64,000 nt of DNA from Wurfbainia villosa (Eukaryota; Streptophyta; Magnoliopsida; Zingiberales; Zingiberaceae), in NCBI GenBank assembly GCA_025175895.1, contig CM045997.1:106378479-106442478 (forward strand), written 5' to 3'. Shown here piece after piece: positions 46,500 through 57,740 of this stretch (position 1 is the first letter of the stretch; each line of letters opens with the position of its first letter). The translations under genes were made by a program, and so were the position numbers. A model generated the notes under the pieces. It saw nothing but the letters and a program-made list of their open reading frames with translations, was not told the origin of the DNA and made no database searches.

Positions 46500-47446
46500 T
46501 GTTGGTGCAATCAACCTCTAGGACTTCAAAGTTTGACAATTAATATATCTTTATGCTGGTGAGTATTGACTAAGGGTCGATCCAAACAGGACCAAAATAT
46601 TTGGATATGAGTTAAGAGTGGAAGTCCTAGTAGGTTTGTGGATCAGACTAGGCAAATGAAAGTCCTAGTAGGTCTGTAGGATCGAATTAGGCAAGTGAAA
46701 GTCCTGGTAGGTCGTGGGACTGAACTAGGCAAAGAAGTCTTAGCAAGATCGAGGACACCAGATAAAGGATTTGTGATGGGTCAACGTAGGTTGGCCATCA
46801 GAAAGAAGCCGTGGGGATTAAGGATCACAGGCTAAGCAGTGATTTGACTAAGAGTTCTAACGGAATATTGAAGTCAAGATTAGACAGTTAGAAGCCTATA
46901 ATTACTATTTGTATGTTGTGCTAACTCGGTGATGCAAGTATGTTCAGGCAACTGGATAAATTCTAGTCAATTGGACTTCTAGGTGCCTGGAAAGAATCCA
47001 AGCGACTAGAGCCAGGTTCAGATGATGCCTAGATCTAGTCCAAGTTCAGCAATGGATCCAGGCACCTAGAACAAGATAAAGTCTGACTCCAATGGATCGG
47101 ATCAAGACTCGATTGGAGGCATCTGAAGGGACTTCCAGGCGTTGGATAATGTTTATAAAAGCAACCTCGAGCAGAAGCTTCAAACAATTATTCACTCACC
47201 TCGTCTACAACATTTTATTGTGCTTGAAGTACTGAATGTGTGATCGAGGAAGTACCAAGAGGAGTGTGAGACACTCAGGGCTTTTGGACTAACTATTGTA
47301 CACTTGTTTGTTTGCTTTTATATGTTTTATCCTTTTAGCATTACTTGTGCTTGCATTACTACCTTGTAAGAGGTTTCTATGCCTTTGAAAAGATTTTGAA
47401 AAGGAGAAGACATAGTGGACAGACGCCTATGCATAGGCCTTGGATG
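46500..47446 (+). repeat. element B 3' LTR, truncated by element 2
   Basis: It begins TGTTGGTGCAATCAACC and follows 18021-19025 in order, including the GTGGAAGTCCTAGTAGG repeats, the palindromic words and TTTATAAAAGC (about 47154). It stops at CCTTGGATG, where element 2 begins. Confidence 0.85.
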
Positions 47447-48470
47447 TGTTGGTGCAGTGAGGCACCGAAATCGAACCTGTGTTTTGATTATAGCAAAGAC
47501 ACAAAAGTTAAGTCTATTTTATTTTGAAGATTGATATAGCTGGAGCTGAAGGCTAGCGACACCCGGAGGAAGCCGCGGTGGTCGGGCGATACTCGAGTTA
47601 CTTCGGAGGGAGCCGAAGGAATCGAGTGGAAGGCCGGAAGCAAAGCGACACGTAAGTATCGAGGTAAGCTCGTGTGTGCGAGTAAGTAAGGTCGTATCCT
47701 CTTACGGGGATGATCTTAAGCGTAGATCCGACCAAAGACATCTTATAGATGGTCTAGGTCGAGATCGGATGGTCGACGACCATCGAAATTATGTTTTTAT
47801 TGAGCTAACTTTGACTTGCAGCAAGCATCGGTCATTGCCGCTTGGAGGACTCATTGCAGTGTATCGATCCGCGAAAGGTCATTAATCGATCGATCTCGCC
47901 ATCGATCGATCGATGGTCAATGATCGATTCGAGAGTCAAGGCTTATCCTCCACCTCAAAGCGGTTTGGTGTCCATTTGTGATTGGTTGAAGACCCACTCG
48001 AAAAGGGGCTCAAAGGCTATAAAAGGAGGGCCAAACCTAGGGTTTTAACTACAATTCTAAGCTTCCAAAGTCTCGACCGACAACAACGTGCTTCTTCTTC
48101 ACCGACGCGTCTAGGTTTCATTTCCTTTATTTTTGTCGGTTTTAATTTTAGTGTCGTTGCTCATTTACATTCTTGAAGCTATTTTTCTATCGTAACGAGG
48201 AGAGGGGAGTGTCCTCTACCTCAAGTTTTTTGTATCGATTAACTCCTACCTCCTCGAGGAGGAGTTTGTTTAGTGATTTGCCCTCCGTGGTCAAGGACCA
48301 CTAGGGCCTTGGAGTAGTAGCTCTGAACCAACCAAATATCTTGTTTCTTTTGTCTCCTTTATTTTTTGTTTTGCTTTTCTTTCCGCTGCGTTTATTTGTC
48401 TTGAACCGATTTCGAAAAAGTTTTTTCTTTCGCTTTTCACCCCCTTCTAGCGAACCGCATTGATCCAACA
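47447..48470 (+). repeat. element 2 5' LTR (LTR-A)
   Basis: It runs from TGTTGGTGCAGTGAGGC to TTGATCCAACA. It shares its opening, its GTAGATCCGACC and GGTCTAGGTCGAGATC words and its end with the LTR-A part of the chimera at 31658. The following primer site reads TTGGTATCGTGAGTC, a degenerate form of TTGGTATCAGAGC. Confidence 0.85.
47884..48026 (+). promoter_or_regulatory. LTR-A promoter: ATCGATCGAT array plus TATA
   Basis: AATCGATCGAT, CATCGATCGATCGATG and AATGATCGATTCG lie within 55 bases, followed about 85 bases on by CTATAAAAGGAGGG (48017-48030). The palindrome differs from that of LTR-1 and LTR-C but occupies the same place. Confidence 0.5.
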
Positions 48471-48725
48471 ATTGGTATCGTGAGTCGCTTAGATTTGGTG
48501 AAACCACCAATCTAACTTTTTTTCACAGATTTGTTTTTCGTTCGTTTAAATTTTTCTCCCACACTACTAATCCAAGACGAAGTCTTGGTACTCTTCGTTT
48601 GATTTTGTTTTGCAAGTATTCACTTTTGGAGTAGCCGACGGTCAAACGGGCATAACTTTTCGTACAAGTTGACCCACGACACGGTCTACCTACCAAATCG
48701 AAGCTCTCGCAGAGATCTACACTTC

Positions 48726-48747
48726 TTACGGGGGTTTACCCCCGTAA
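48726..48747 (+). other. hairpin in element 2 leader
   Basis: TTACGGGGG and CCCCCGTAA form a perfect 9-bp stem around a TTTA loop in the untranslated leader, about 230 bases before the gag ATG. A packaging or dimerisation role is only a hypothesis. Confidence 0.7.
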
Positions 48748-48974
48748 CAAGCTGTTTTCATCCTCAAAAAATGATGTTTAGTAGCCTTTCGGGGACATCG
48801 AAGGTTGTGAGTACTTACTTTTTATTTAGTTTCTTATTTCTTTGCTTAACTTTCTATTTTTCGTTTATTTCTTTTTATTTTCCGCACTACTAATCCAAGA
48901 CGCAAGTCTTGGTACTTTCGTGTGTTTTTGTTGTTGCTAGGTTTTCATTTTAGTCTCCTTGTCTTTTTGTTCTA

Positions 48975-50598
48975 ATGGCCCATCTCGAGGGTTTTAGCAC
49001 CGTCCGACCTCCGTTTTACAACGGAGATGATTTCCGTTACTGGAAAGGTCGGATGGAATGCTTTCTCAAAACCCAAATTGAGATGTGGATCATAATTCAA
49101 ACGGGTTTCACACTTCCGACCAATGAAGTGGGTGACTCCTTGGATTATGATCAATGGACCGTTGCAACAAAACGACAAGTCGAAGCCGACGCCAAGGCGA
49201 CACAAATCCTCCAATGTGGCCTATCCAAGGAGGAGCTAAATCGCGTCGGCCCCTTCATAAGCGCAAAGGATCTTTGGACAAAACTAATCGAGTTACACGA
49301 AGGATCGGATCAAGCTAAGGTTTGCAAACGTGATTTGTTATTCAATAAATTGTATACACTAAAAATGCAGGAACACGAGTCCGCGACGCAACTCCACGCC
49401 CGTGTCCAAGACATAGTCAACAACCTACATGCAATCGGGCAAAAGGTCAAAAATCGCGACCTTATAAGGTATGTCCTAAACTCTTTTCCGAGGACTACCT
49501 TATGGGCATCCATGGTCGATGCCTATAAGGTCTCCAAGGACCTTTCTAAAATTAGGTTAGATGAACTCTTTCGGATTTTGAACTTCATGAGCGTCAACTC
49601 GAGCAGAGGGGTATAGCCTTGTTTGCAGTTCAAAGAAGAAGAAAATCGCAAGCAAGCCACCACCAACCGAGGAGGAAGGCGAGTCGAAGAAGAAGTTGAC
49701 CGGAGTTGATCAGAACTAATGAACCTAGCTCGAAGGATAGCCAAGGGACGAAAGCACGATTACGACTCGACCCAACCAAGGTAAACCTAAAAGTTCTAAC
49801 ATTAGGTGTTATGAGTGCAACAGGTTTGGACATATCAAGTCCGAGTGCCCCAAGCTCAACCACCAAGCACCTAAGCATAAGAAGGCCCTCAACGCGACAT
49901 GGGAAGAAGCGTCATCCGAAGAAGACGAAGATCACGTCTTCATGGCAAAATCAATTGAGTCAGACACGGAGACCGAACTTGAGTCAGAACCTGAGGATGA
50001 CTCGGACTACGAAGCTACCTTCAAGTCAAGCCACGGATACGCATCCGGTTCAAAAGATACCCTTAAGGTGAGTCGAACCTTATTTAATACTTTACATAAT
50101 ACGGTTAGGTTTTTGTCTAGGAAGTTAGCTAAGTCCGAGTCCAAGGTCGAGACCCTGGTTGAGGAAGTTAAACTCCTCAAACACGAGGTCTCCCTAACCT
50201 CTTCGACTAGTCGAGTTCAAGAGAAGGACTCAACTCGGGTTGAAAAACTCGAAGTTGAGAACTCACTCTTGAAAAGTCAAGTCGAAGATCTTAGGAATAC
50301 GTTGGAAAGATTTACTTTGGGATCCAAAGGACTTGACCTCCTACTTGGATCGCAAAGGGCCGTGTACAACAAGGCCGGACTAGGTTTTAGCTCAAACACG
50401 ACCAATAAGTCGTATATGTCAATCGTAAGTAGACATAAAAAATGTGTCCAAGCATGGGTCCCTAAGACCACTTTGATTTCAACTCTAGGATCCAACTCGT
50501 ACTGGGTTCCCAAGGACCAAATCCACTATGTGGATAGACCGAACCGATTCAACGGTCTAGGGGGAGCCAGTACAAAACATGTTTGTGTTTTAACTTAA
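48975..50598 (+). pseudogene. element 2 gag, nearly complete but frameshifted
   Basis: The ATG at 48975 opens MAHLEGFSTVRPPFYNGDD. The UBN2-type capsid runs on for about 200 codons (RYVLNSFPRTTLWASMVDAYK) until a frameshift near 49575. The knuckle CYECNRFGHIKSEC is at about 49808-49850. A last long frame from 49942 is acidic, then coiled-coil-like, and ends SYWVPKDQIHYVDRPN and stop at 50598. Only two frame changes separate it from a full-length gag, so it is the best preserved gag of the window. Confidence 0.85.
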
Positions 50599-51204
50599 AA
50601 ATTGCATGCTTAGATTTTTTTTGTTTTTTTTCGTGAACTCACTTAGAACACGTAAATAACCAACTAAAAGCCTTCGAAAAGATTGAGCCTCGGGGAGCCT
50701 CTTTTCAAAAACATAACCAACTAAAAGCCTTCGAAAAGATTGAGCCTCGGGGAGCCTCTTTTCAAAAATAACCAGTTAGACTAGGAAATAATCTTGGGTG
50801 AGTCAAGTCATCATTTTCTTGAAAATGGCTTTGTCTAAGGAAGTGGTCGATGATCCGATAAAAGAAGGCCTGTGCCTCGCCACGACACTGAAGCCATGAT
50901 CTTGAAAAGGTAAACTTGACAAGCCTTGGGTTAAATCCAAATCTAACATAAATTTACTTGAACCTAAATCTACTTGAACCTAAATTCACTTAATCAATTT
51001 AATTGAAATCATCTCAACATAAAATCACTTGAACCTAAATCTACTTGAACCTAAATTCACTTAATCAACTTAATTGAAGTCATCTCAAAAACACATAAGT
51101 ATAACATGCTTGATCATATAGACTCGGTGAGATGACCTAGGGTTAACAACTTACAACCAATTTTCTTAACAAAATCTAACATCCAATCCAACCACCTTGT
51201 GTGT
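50599..51204 (+). other. element 2 gag-pol spacer
   Basis: About 600 bases without a clear ORF separate gag from the protease region. A 58-bp tandem duplication starts at 50655 and 50713, and a second repeated block (CTTGAACCTAAATCTACTTG) occurs at about 50960 and 51027. The 50826-50895 block is shared with element B. Confidence 0.7.
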
Positions 51205-52529
51205 AAGATATGATGGGGATCAACTCAAATTCAAAGCTTCGATTCAAGCGACAAGGATCGGTAGCCTTTGGGAATAGCAAGCTCAAAATCATCGGATCAG
51301 GTGATATCGAGCTTAACACGAATTTTGTCATTAAAAATGTATTACTTGTAGAGAATTTTGAATATAACTTACTTAGTGTAAGCCAATTGTGTGATAATAA
51401 CTATAAGGTTATATTTCTAGAAAATGAATGCGTAATTAATACCAACGAAACCTCTAAAACAATTCTTAAAGGAACTAGAAATAACAACATTTATACGATC
51501 AACTTAACCAACTCCTCAACTAAGTGTCTTATGACACGGCAAGAGGAATCATGGTTGTGGCACCGACGACTCGGTCACTCACACCCAAGACTCGTCCACA
51601 AGATGAGTCAGAGTGGCTTAGTCAGAGGCTTACCCAACCTCAACAACTTGGTTAATAAAATCTATAATGCTTGTCAACAAGGAAAATAACCTAGGATACA
51701 ACACAAGTTAACTAACCAAGAACGAACCTCAAGTGTACTTGAGCTAGTGCATATGGATCTGTTCGATTCACATGGAGCCAAGTCTCTCAATAGAAGTCAA
51801 TATTGCTTAGTCATAATTGACGACTACTCCAGGTTTACAGGTTAGGTTCATCAAAACATAAAAATGATACCTAGATCAATTAATTAATCTATTCAAATTA
51901 ATCGAGAATCAAAAAGACCTTAAGGTTAAAAGACTTAGAAGCGATCATGGTGGTGAATTAAAATCAAAGGTTCACCGACTTGTAACCTAAGCGGATACCA
52001 CCATGAATTCTCACGCCTAGGACCCTCAAACAAAAATGGCCTAGTGGAGCGGAAAAACCGAACTCTACAAGAAGCCGCTAGGACCATGTTGAACGAATCG
52101 ACCTAGATAGGTTTTGGCGGTGCTTAGCACGGCTTACTATGTCCAAAATAGGATCCTTATGGTAAAGAGGCACCTTAAGACCTCGTGACGAGATTTATCA
52201 CGATAAAATATCTAACATCAAGTACTTTAGGTATTTGGGTGTAAGGTACATATCCTAAACACTAAGGATTACCTAGGAAATTTACATCCAAAACCACGAC
52301 CGGAATCTTTCTAGGATACTCGACTACAAGTCGAGCTTATAGAGTATATAACCACGACACCCTTAGAGTCGAGGAGACTATCAATGTAGTATTTGTTGAA
52401 GGACATGAACCTACAAAACCCCCGGCAACCCCAATTAGCGAGCCGATTCATACTAGACCTTACTCTGATCCGGAGATCAGGTCTAGTGTTAATCCTAACC
52501 TAAGTCAACCTAGTCACTCTATTGATCAA
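51205..52529 (+). pseudogene. element 2 protease C-part and integrase, broken
   Basis: The frame from 51210 reads VAFGNSKLKIIGSGDIEL, LLSVSQLCDNN and SWLWHRRLGHS (GAG-pre-integrase). The DSG protease active site is missing, since the frame begins after it. Integrase pieces follow in changing frames: VHMDLFDSHGAK, VIIDDYSRFT, LRSDHGGEL and NGLVERKN, with several indels between 51840 and 52300. Confidence 0.8.
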
Positions 52530-53144
52530 GTGATAGATGACTCCAACCAAACTAGTGTTCAACCAAGTCACCCCATTGATCAAGCATTAGGTGACACAAA
52601 CCCAACCCAATCTAGGACTCAGACTAACCACCCTATCGATCAAGTGATAGGAGATCCTAATCTAGGAGTTCGAACTAGAGCATCCTATAGGAACCTTAGT
52701 CAAATTTCCTTAATTTCAAAGATAGAACCCAAATCAATTGAACAAGCTCTTCTTGATCCCGATTGGATTATTGCAATGCAAGAAGAGCTAACTCAATTTA
52801 CTAGGAACGAAGTGTGGGAATTAGTACCACCACCTAAAGACAAAACGATAATTGGAACAAGGTGGGTGTTTCGAAATAAGCTTGATGATAAAGGTGAAGT
52901 AGTTAGAAACAAGGCTCGGTTAGTCGCCAAAGGATTTAGCCAAGTCGAAGGCTTAGATTACGACGAAACCTATGCCCCAGTAGCTAGACTCGAATCCATT
53001 AGAATGTTGCTAGCTTATGCCGCACATCGAGGATTTAAGCTGTTTCAAATGGATGTTAAGTCGGCATTCCTAAATGGATACATTAAAGAAGAAGTTTATG
53101 TTAGCCAACCCCCCGGATTCGAAAATCTAGATAAACCCGACTCT
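52530..53144 (+). pseudogene. element 2 RT, N-terminal half, cut at 53144
   Basis: The frame reads DPDWIIAMQEELTQF, TRWVFRNKLDDKG, KARLVAKGFSQVEG, MDVKSAFLNGYIKEE and QPPGFENLDKPDS, all RT blocks of copia elements, without a stop. The next expected block with YVDD is absent because the duplication junction follows. The open frame continues into the aORF of the duplicated segment, up to a stop at 53432. Confidence 0.9.
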
Positions 53145-53616
53145 GTAGGCATTGATGTCAACATAGGAGTCATTAAAATCATGAATAGAAAATATGACCA
53201 GATGACTCGTCGGAGCTTCTCCTTGGCGGGCTTGAAGGCGAGAGGGTCCGCGGGACCTGCCGACGGCGGCCGGCGGTGGCGCTCCGGCACGGATGATCAT
53301 GCGGCTGCGGAAGGAGATCCGAGGGTGTTCTTGAGGAGCCGACACGGAGGAGACTGCAGTGATACCGCTCGCGGACACATCCTTCATTGCCCGCTTCGAT
53401 GCTTTTGCAGAGCGGGTAGACACACGTTTTGAGGAGCTGCGCTTGGGCCAACAGGAGCTTCGCCGGGAGCATCAGGAGCTCCTCTCCCTCGTGAGAGGGA
53501 TGCATCGATAGCAACAGGACATTTTGGCGACTCTCCGCCCTACTGCACCTGGACACCCACCTCCTCACGATGGTTCGTCATCTGCACCGATGGATGCTGA
53601 GGACGACGATCGTTAG
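53145..53616 (+). pseudogene. aORF C-terminal part, copy 2
   Basis: This piece starts VGIDVNIGVIKIMN in frame with the upstream RT. The frame of the tail later reads FDAFAERVDTRFEELRLGQQ, a coiled-coil-like segment, and ends DAEDDDR with TAG at 53614. One stop (53509) and frameshifts interrupt it, but this copy preserves the C-terminus better than 30350-30692. Confidence 0.65.
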
Positions 53617-54538
53617 CTAGCATGTTTTTGTTATTTTCTTTTTAGCCGTATGTACGGCATAAAATCCTACTTGTGTAATGACTTTTGATTAATGAAATGA
53701 AATTGTGTTTTTGTTTAGTTCATTTCTATCAGTGCCTACAACTTGTTATTTGTCAAGTTTAGAAGTTGAGCATATAGTACGAAGTTATGAATATTGATAC
53801 GATACAATTACACTTTTTGCGTCATATTTTTGTTATTTTGAATATCGTATCAATCCATTAATCTGATGAGCATGTTTTTCATCTAATATTTTTCATATGT
53901 TATATTAGTCGAATAAAATGTATATGACGAGTTTCGTGATTTTTGGACATCTACGGAATTTTCTACGCATTTTTAAACCTTGACTGAAAAATTCGAATTT
54001 CAGATTTGTCGATATCGATCATATTGGCCGTTATGATCGCCACGCCAAGGCTTGATCGATGCCAATTCTAGTCGAACTGGTGACACTGTTTTGGAATAGA
54101 AAAAGGTTTTTCATCGGTTAAAAGGTTCAATTTTGGACATTATATGATTTCCACAGTATATACATGATAACTTGTATGGAAAGACGAATTTTCTTGATGC
54201 ACTGGTTTAGGGGGAGCTACATCCCTTATTTCTATAATTGTTGGTGCAAGGCTAGGACATATTTGCCTATTCTATTGCTTATGCTTTGCTTCACATGTTA
54301 TTTCCACATCATGAAACATGTCTTGGATTAAGGGGGAGCTTCATTTCAATTTTATACCTTTGTTCAAGATGTGTCAATTATAATTCTTTCCTGCACTTAT
54401 TGGATAAACTCTTCTCTTTTTATTGTATGTCAAAGGGGGAGAAGGGATATTTAAGTTAGAATTCATATTGAAATATGTTTATATGTATGTATTAAAGACC
54501 TAACTTAAATGATTGCCAAACATCAAAAAGGGGGAAAT

Positions 54539-57501
54539 TGTTGGTTCAACAATGCCCCAAGCATTTATATATTTTAATGTTTGATGCATGGGCACCAAAG
54601 TCGAGCCGATTTTGATTATGGCAAAAGGCTCAATAGTTAAGGGTATATTTGTTATCTTACGAGCTCACTTAAGTGTGCGTAAATGCTAAAGTTGAGCGGA
54701 AGGTCTGCGACACCGGTGGGAACCGAGGTGGTCGCAACCTTGAGGAGGGACTTCGGAGGAAGCCGAGGTACTCGGGTGAAGACCGGAAGCGAGGCTACAA
54801 GGTAAGCTCGTGTGAAAGCGAAGCAAGGTCGTTAAGCGTAGATCCGACCCAATACCTCCAATGGAAGGTCTAGGTCGAGATCAGATGGTTAGAACCAGCG
54901 TACTTTATATTTTAAGCTAACTTGTACTGCAGTCCAAAACCCTTTGACTAAATGCCTACTACAGCCAATCTGCTAGTCTAGTTCGCCTCGAGAATCACGG
55001 ATGGGGTGAATTTGGACTTGACTCGTGTTTTGGTACAAAGGGTGATGTGGCATCAAGGTGGACATCCAAACCATCACCAAGCTTGGACCTCATCCTTGAG
55101 GTGGCACAAGATGGTTGGCTCCCTTGATGTGGCACAAGTTGGATGGCTTCTTCTTCTTGGCGTGAAGGCCTCCTTGAGGTGGCACAAGATGGTTGGCTCC
55201 CTTGATGTGGCACAAGTTGGATGGCTTCTTCTTCTTGGCGTGAAGGCCTCCTTGAGGTGGCACAAGATGGTTGGCTCCCATGATGTGGCACAAGTTGGAT
55301 GGCTTCTTCTTCTTGGCGTGAAGGCTTCCTTGAGGTGGCACAAGGTGGTTGGTTGAAACACCTCATCCTTGAGTTGGGATAAGAACCTCACCTTGGACAC
55401 TACCTATGTCTAAATTCATAGATCAATATCCATAAATAGACATGTTCACTCCAAGCAAATAACAAGAATTCAAGAGCTCTCAACACGCCGTCAGAACGCT
55501 TACTACTACTCACATTTGCTACGACGAAGTGCCACGACAACGAAAGCTACATCTTCTACTTATAAGAGTTGTATATTTATTTAAGTTCTACTTCTTTAAA
55601 TTGTCTTTGTGCTTTAATCGTAACAAGGAAAGGGGGAGTGTCCCTTTGCCTTGATTTCTTTTTGTAATCGTTGCTCCTACTTCCAACGAAGAGGAGTGGT
55701 TTTAGTGAATTGCCCTCCGTACGTGATCAAGGATCACTAGGGCCGTGGATTAGCAATCGAAAGATTGTGAACCACGTAAAAATATCTTGTCTACTTTATA
55801 TTTCACTGCATTCTCTACTTGCTTTTTACTTATTGCAAAAGTTTTTAACGACACCGTATCGCTATTCACCCCCCCCTCTAGCGACACTTTCGATCCAACA
55901 ATTGGTATCAGAGCCATGGTCCATGTCAAGCCATGAACCTCGAACGAAGGAAGTTGAGCTCCCACGTCCGGATCAAGAGAACCAGACATCAGGAAGGAAG
56001 TCTAGTTGGGTCGGGGGGACCGAACAACCGGCGTGGAAGTCTGGTGGGTCAAGATCGGACATCAAGCAGAGAAAATCCTTCGAGGAGGGATAGGCTTGAG
56101 GGGGGGCCCAATGTGGTCCTTCGTTTGAGGGGGGGATTGTTGGGAGTATGGGGAATACAATCAAAGTCCCACATTGGTAAGACATGGAAAAGATCATGTG
56201 CTTATAAGAAAAAAAGATATCTCCATTGGTATGAGGCCTTTTGGGTAAAGCCCAAAAACAAAACCATGAGGGCTTGGGCCCAAAGTGGACAATATCATAC
56301 CATTGTGGAGATATGTGGATCTTATATGCACTAACATCATCTAAGTTAGACAATGTTTTGTGATCTAATTGTAAACATGTTTAAGTGATAGGAAAATCCA
56401 AGTATGAAGACCTGGTAAAAGACAAGTCCAAGTGTGATCTTGGCAAAGAGAAGTCAAAGGAAAGGTCTTGGCAGCGTAAGTCCAAGCATGTAGTCGTGGC
56501 GGCGTAAAGGCCAAGCAGTCCTTAGAAAAGAAAGACCAAAGGAAAGTCTTGGTGGCATAAGTCCAAGCATGTAGTCTTGGCGGCGTAAAGTCCAAGCATA
56601 CTTTGGAAAAGAAGAAACCCAAAGTATGACGAAACCGAAGGAAGCTTTTGAAGGCAAGCGCATGGATGGAGTCGTGGACTCAGAGAAATCCTAGAGGCAC
56701 AAGGCTGATAGAGAAGCTAGAAGGTTAAGTCTAGGCTTAGGTAATATTTTCAAATATGACGAATATGGTGTAATCGGCCCTTAAAATGCAAAGATTAGAG
56801 GTCGAAGGTTAGCAGCGATCGATCGGGTTATCCCCGAATCGGGTGAGAGTCGACTGCACTGCCAGTACAAGCCGGGCAATGATCGCCATTATTGGCCGAT
56901 CGCCACAAAACTTCGTGAGCCGATCGCCACGGCCACGAGCACGATTGAATCGCCATCGCGGCAGTCGATTGATAGTCTTCCCATTGGCGATGACGACAAC
57001 AAATCCCGTGAATCTGGCTGTTCAGAAGCCGTTAGAATAGGCGACAGTCGAATGATGTAAGTCATCAGTCGACTAATGTAAGTCATCAGTCGACTGATAG
57101 ACCTCCAATGGGAAAAAGAGGCTCTTTCCTATAAAAAGAGCCCAAGGGGAGCAAGAAGAGGCTAATGCTTATATTCTGATCTTTCTCCTAAGCTCCCACA
57201 AGTTTTTCAAGCTTTCTAAGTGATCTTAAATCCTCTCCTCCTCTCTCTAAGCTCAAGTTTCATTCTTTGTAAAGAAGAGGAGGTTTTTGTTGTAAAAGAA
57301 AGCTTCTTAGTGGAATTGCTTGGGTTGATCCACCTTAAGGATCGCCGTGGAGTAGGAGCGTTATCTCCGAACCACGTAAAGGCTTTGTTAGCATTGCTTT
57401 TTGTTTTTACATATATTATTTGTGTTTGCTTCCGCTAATTACTCTTGTAGAAAGAAAAAGCGCTATTCACCCCCCCTCTAGCTTCCAAATGATCACCAAC
57501 A
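54539..57501 (+). repeat. element 1 3' LTR with nested chimera, copy 2
   Basis: The LTR begins 54539, is interrupted by the chimera (about 54585-56336, followed by TCATC at 56337) and ends ATCACCAACA at 57501, followed by GAAAG. The left chimera junction has lost about 20 bases compared with copy 1. The 78-bp minisatellite here has units at 55157, 55235 and 55313. AGTCGACT words at 57045-57095 are intact and lead to TATAAAAA at 57131. Confidence 0.85.
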
Positions 57502-57740
57502 GAAAGTAACCCTAAGCAATAGCATGACATTTTATATGATAAAAGGAGATATGATATCATGACATGGCAAAATAGAGTATATAAACACATTAACACCCAC
57601 ACAATCAGACAAAGACACATAATTTTTCATAAACAAAATATTTCATTCATCATAAATGCAGGTCTACAATCAAAATAGATGTTTAAGAAAAACTCTCGAC
57701 CTCACTACGAAAATGAAAAAAAAAGATCCCTAATCTACGC

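Larger units (their letters stand above)
18021..47446 (+). mobile_element. element B: copia-like, gag-only remnant, outermost of the nest
   Basis: The 5' LTR (18021-19188) and a truncated 3' LTR (46500-47446) share the opening TTGGTGCAATCAA and GTGGAAGTCCTAGTAGG words. Between them lie a gag fragment cut by element C, the gag C-terminal part, and about 1.9 kb without any integrase, RT or RNase H remnant, so B looks non-autonomous. Its 3' LTR is cut at 47447 by element 2; the missing part should start TACTTACTCTGG and is not in the window. If the element is one insertion, its left flank AAATA (18016-18020) should reappear at its right end. Confidence 0.7.
47447..53144 (+). mobile_element. element 2: SIRE-like Ty1/copia, truncated within RT
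   Basis: It holds the 5' LTR (47447-48470), leader, gag, protease/integrase and the N-terminal half of RT, and then stops abruptly at 53144, where duplicated element 1 sequence begins. RNase H and the 3' LTR are not in the window. Left flank GGATG (47442-47446) is the predicted target duplication. Confidence 0.85.
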
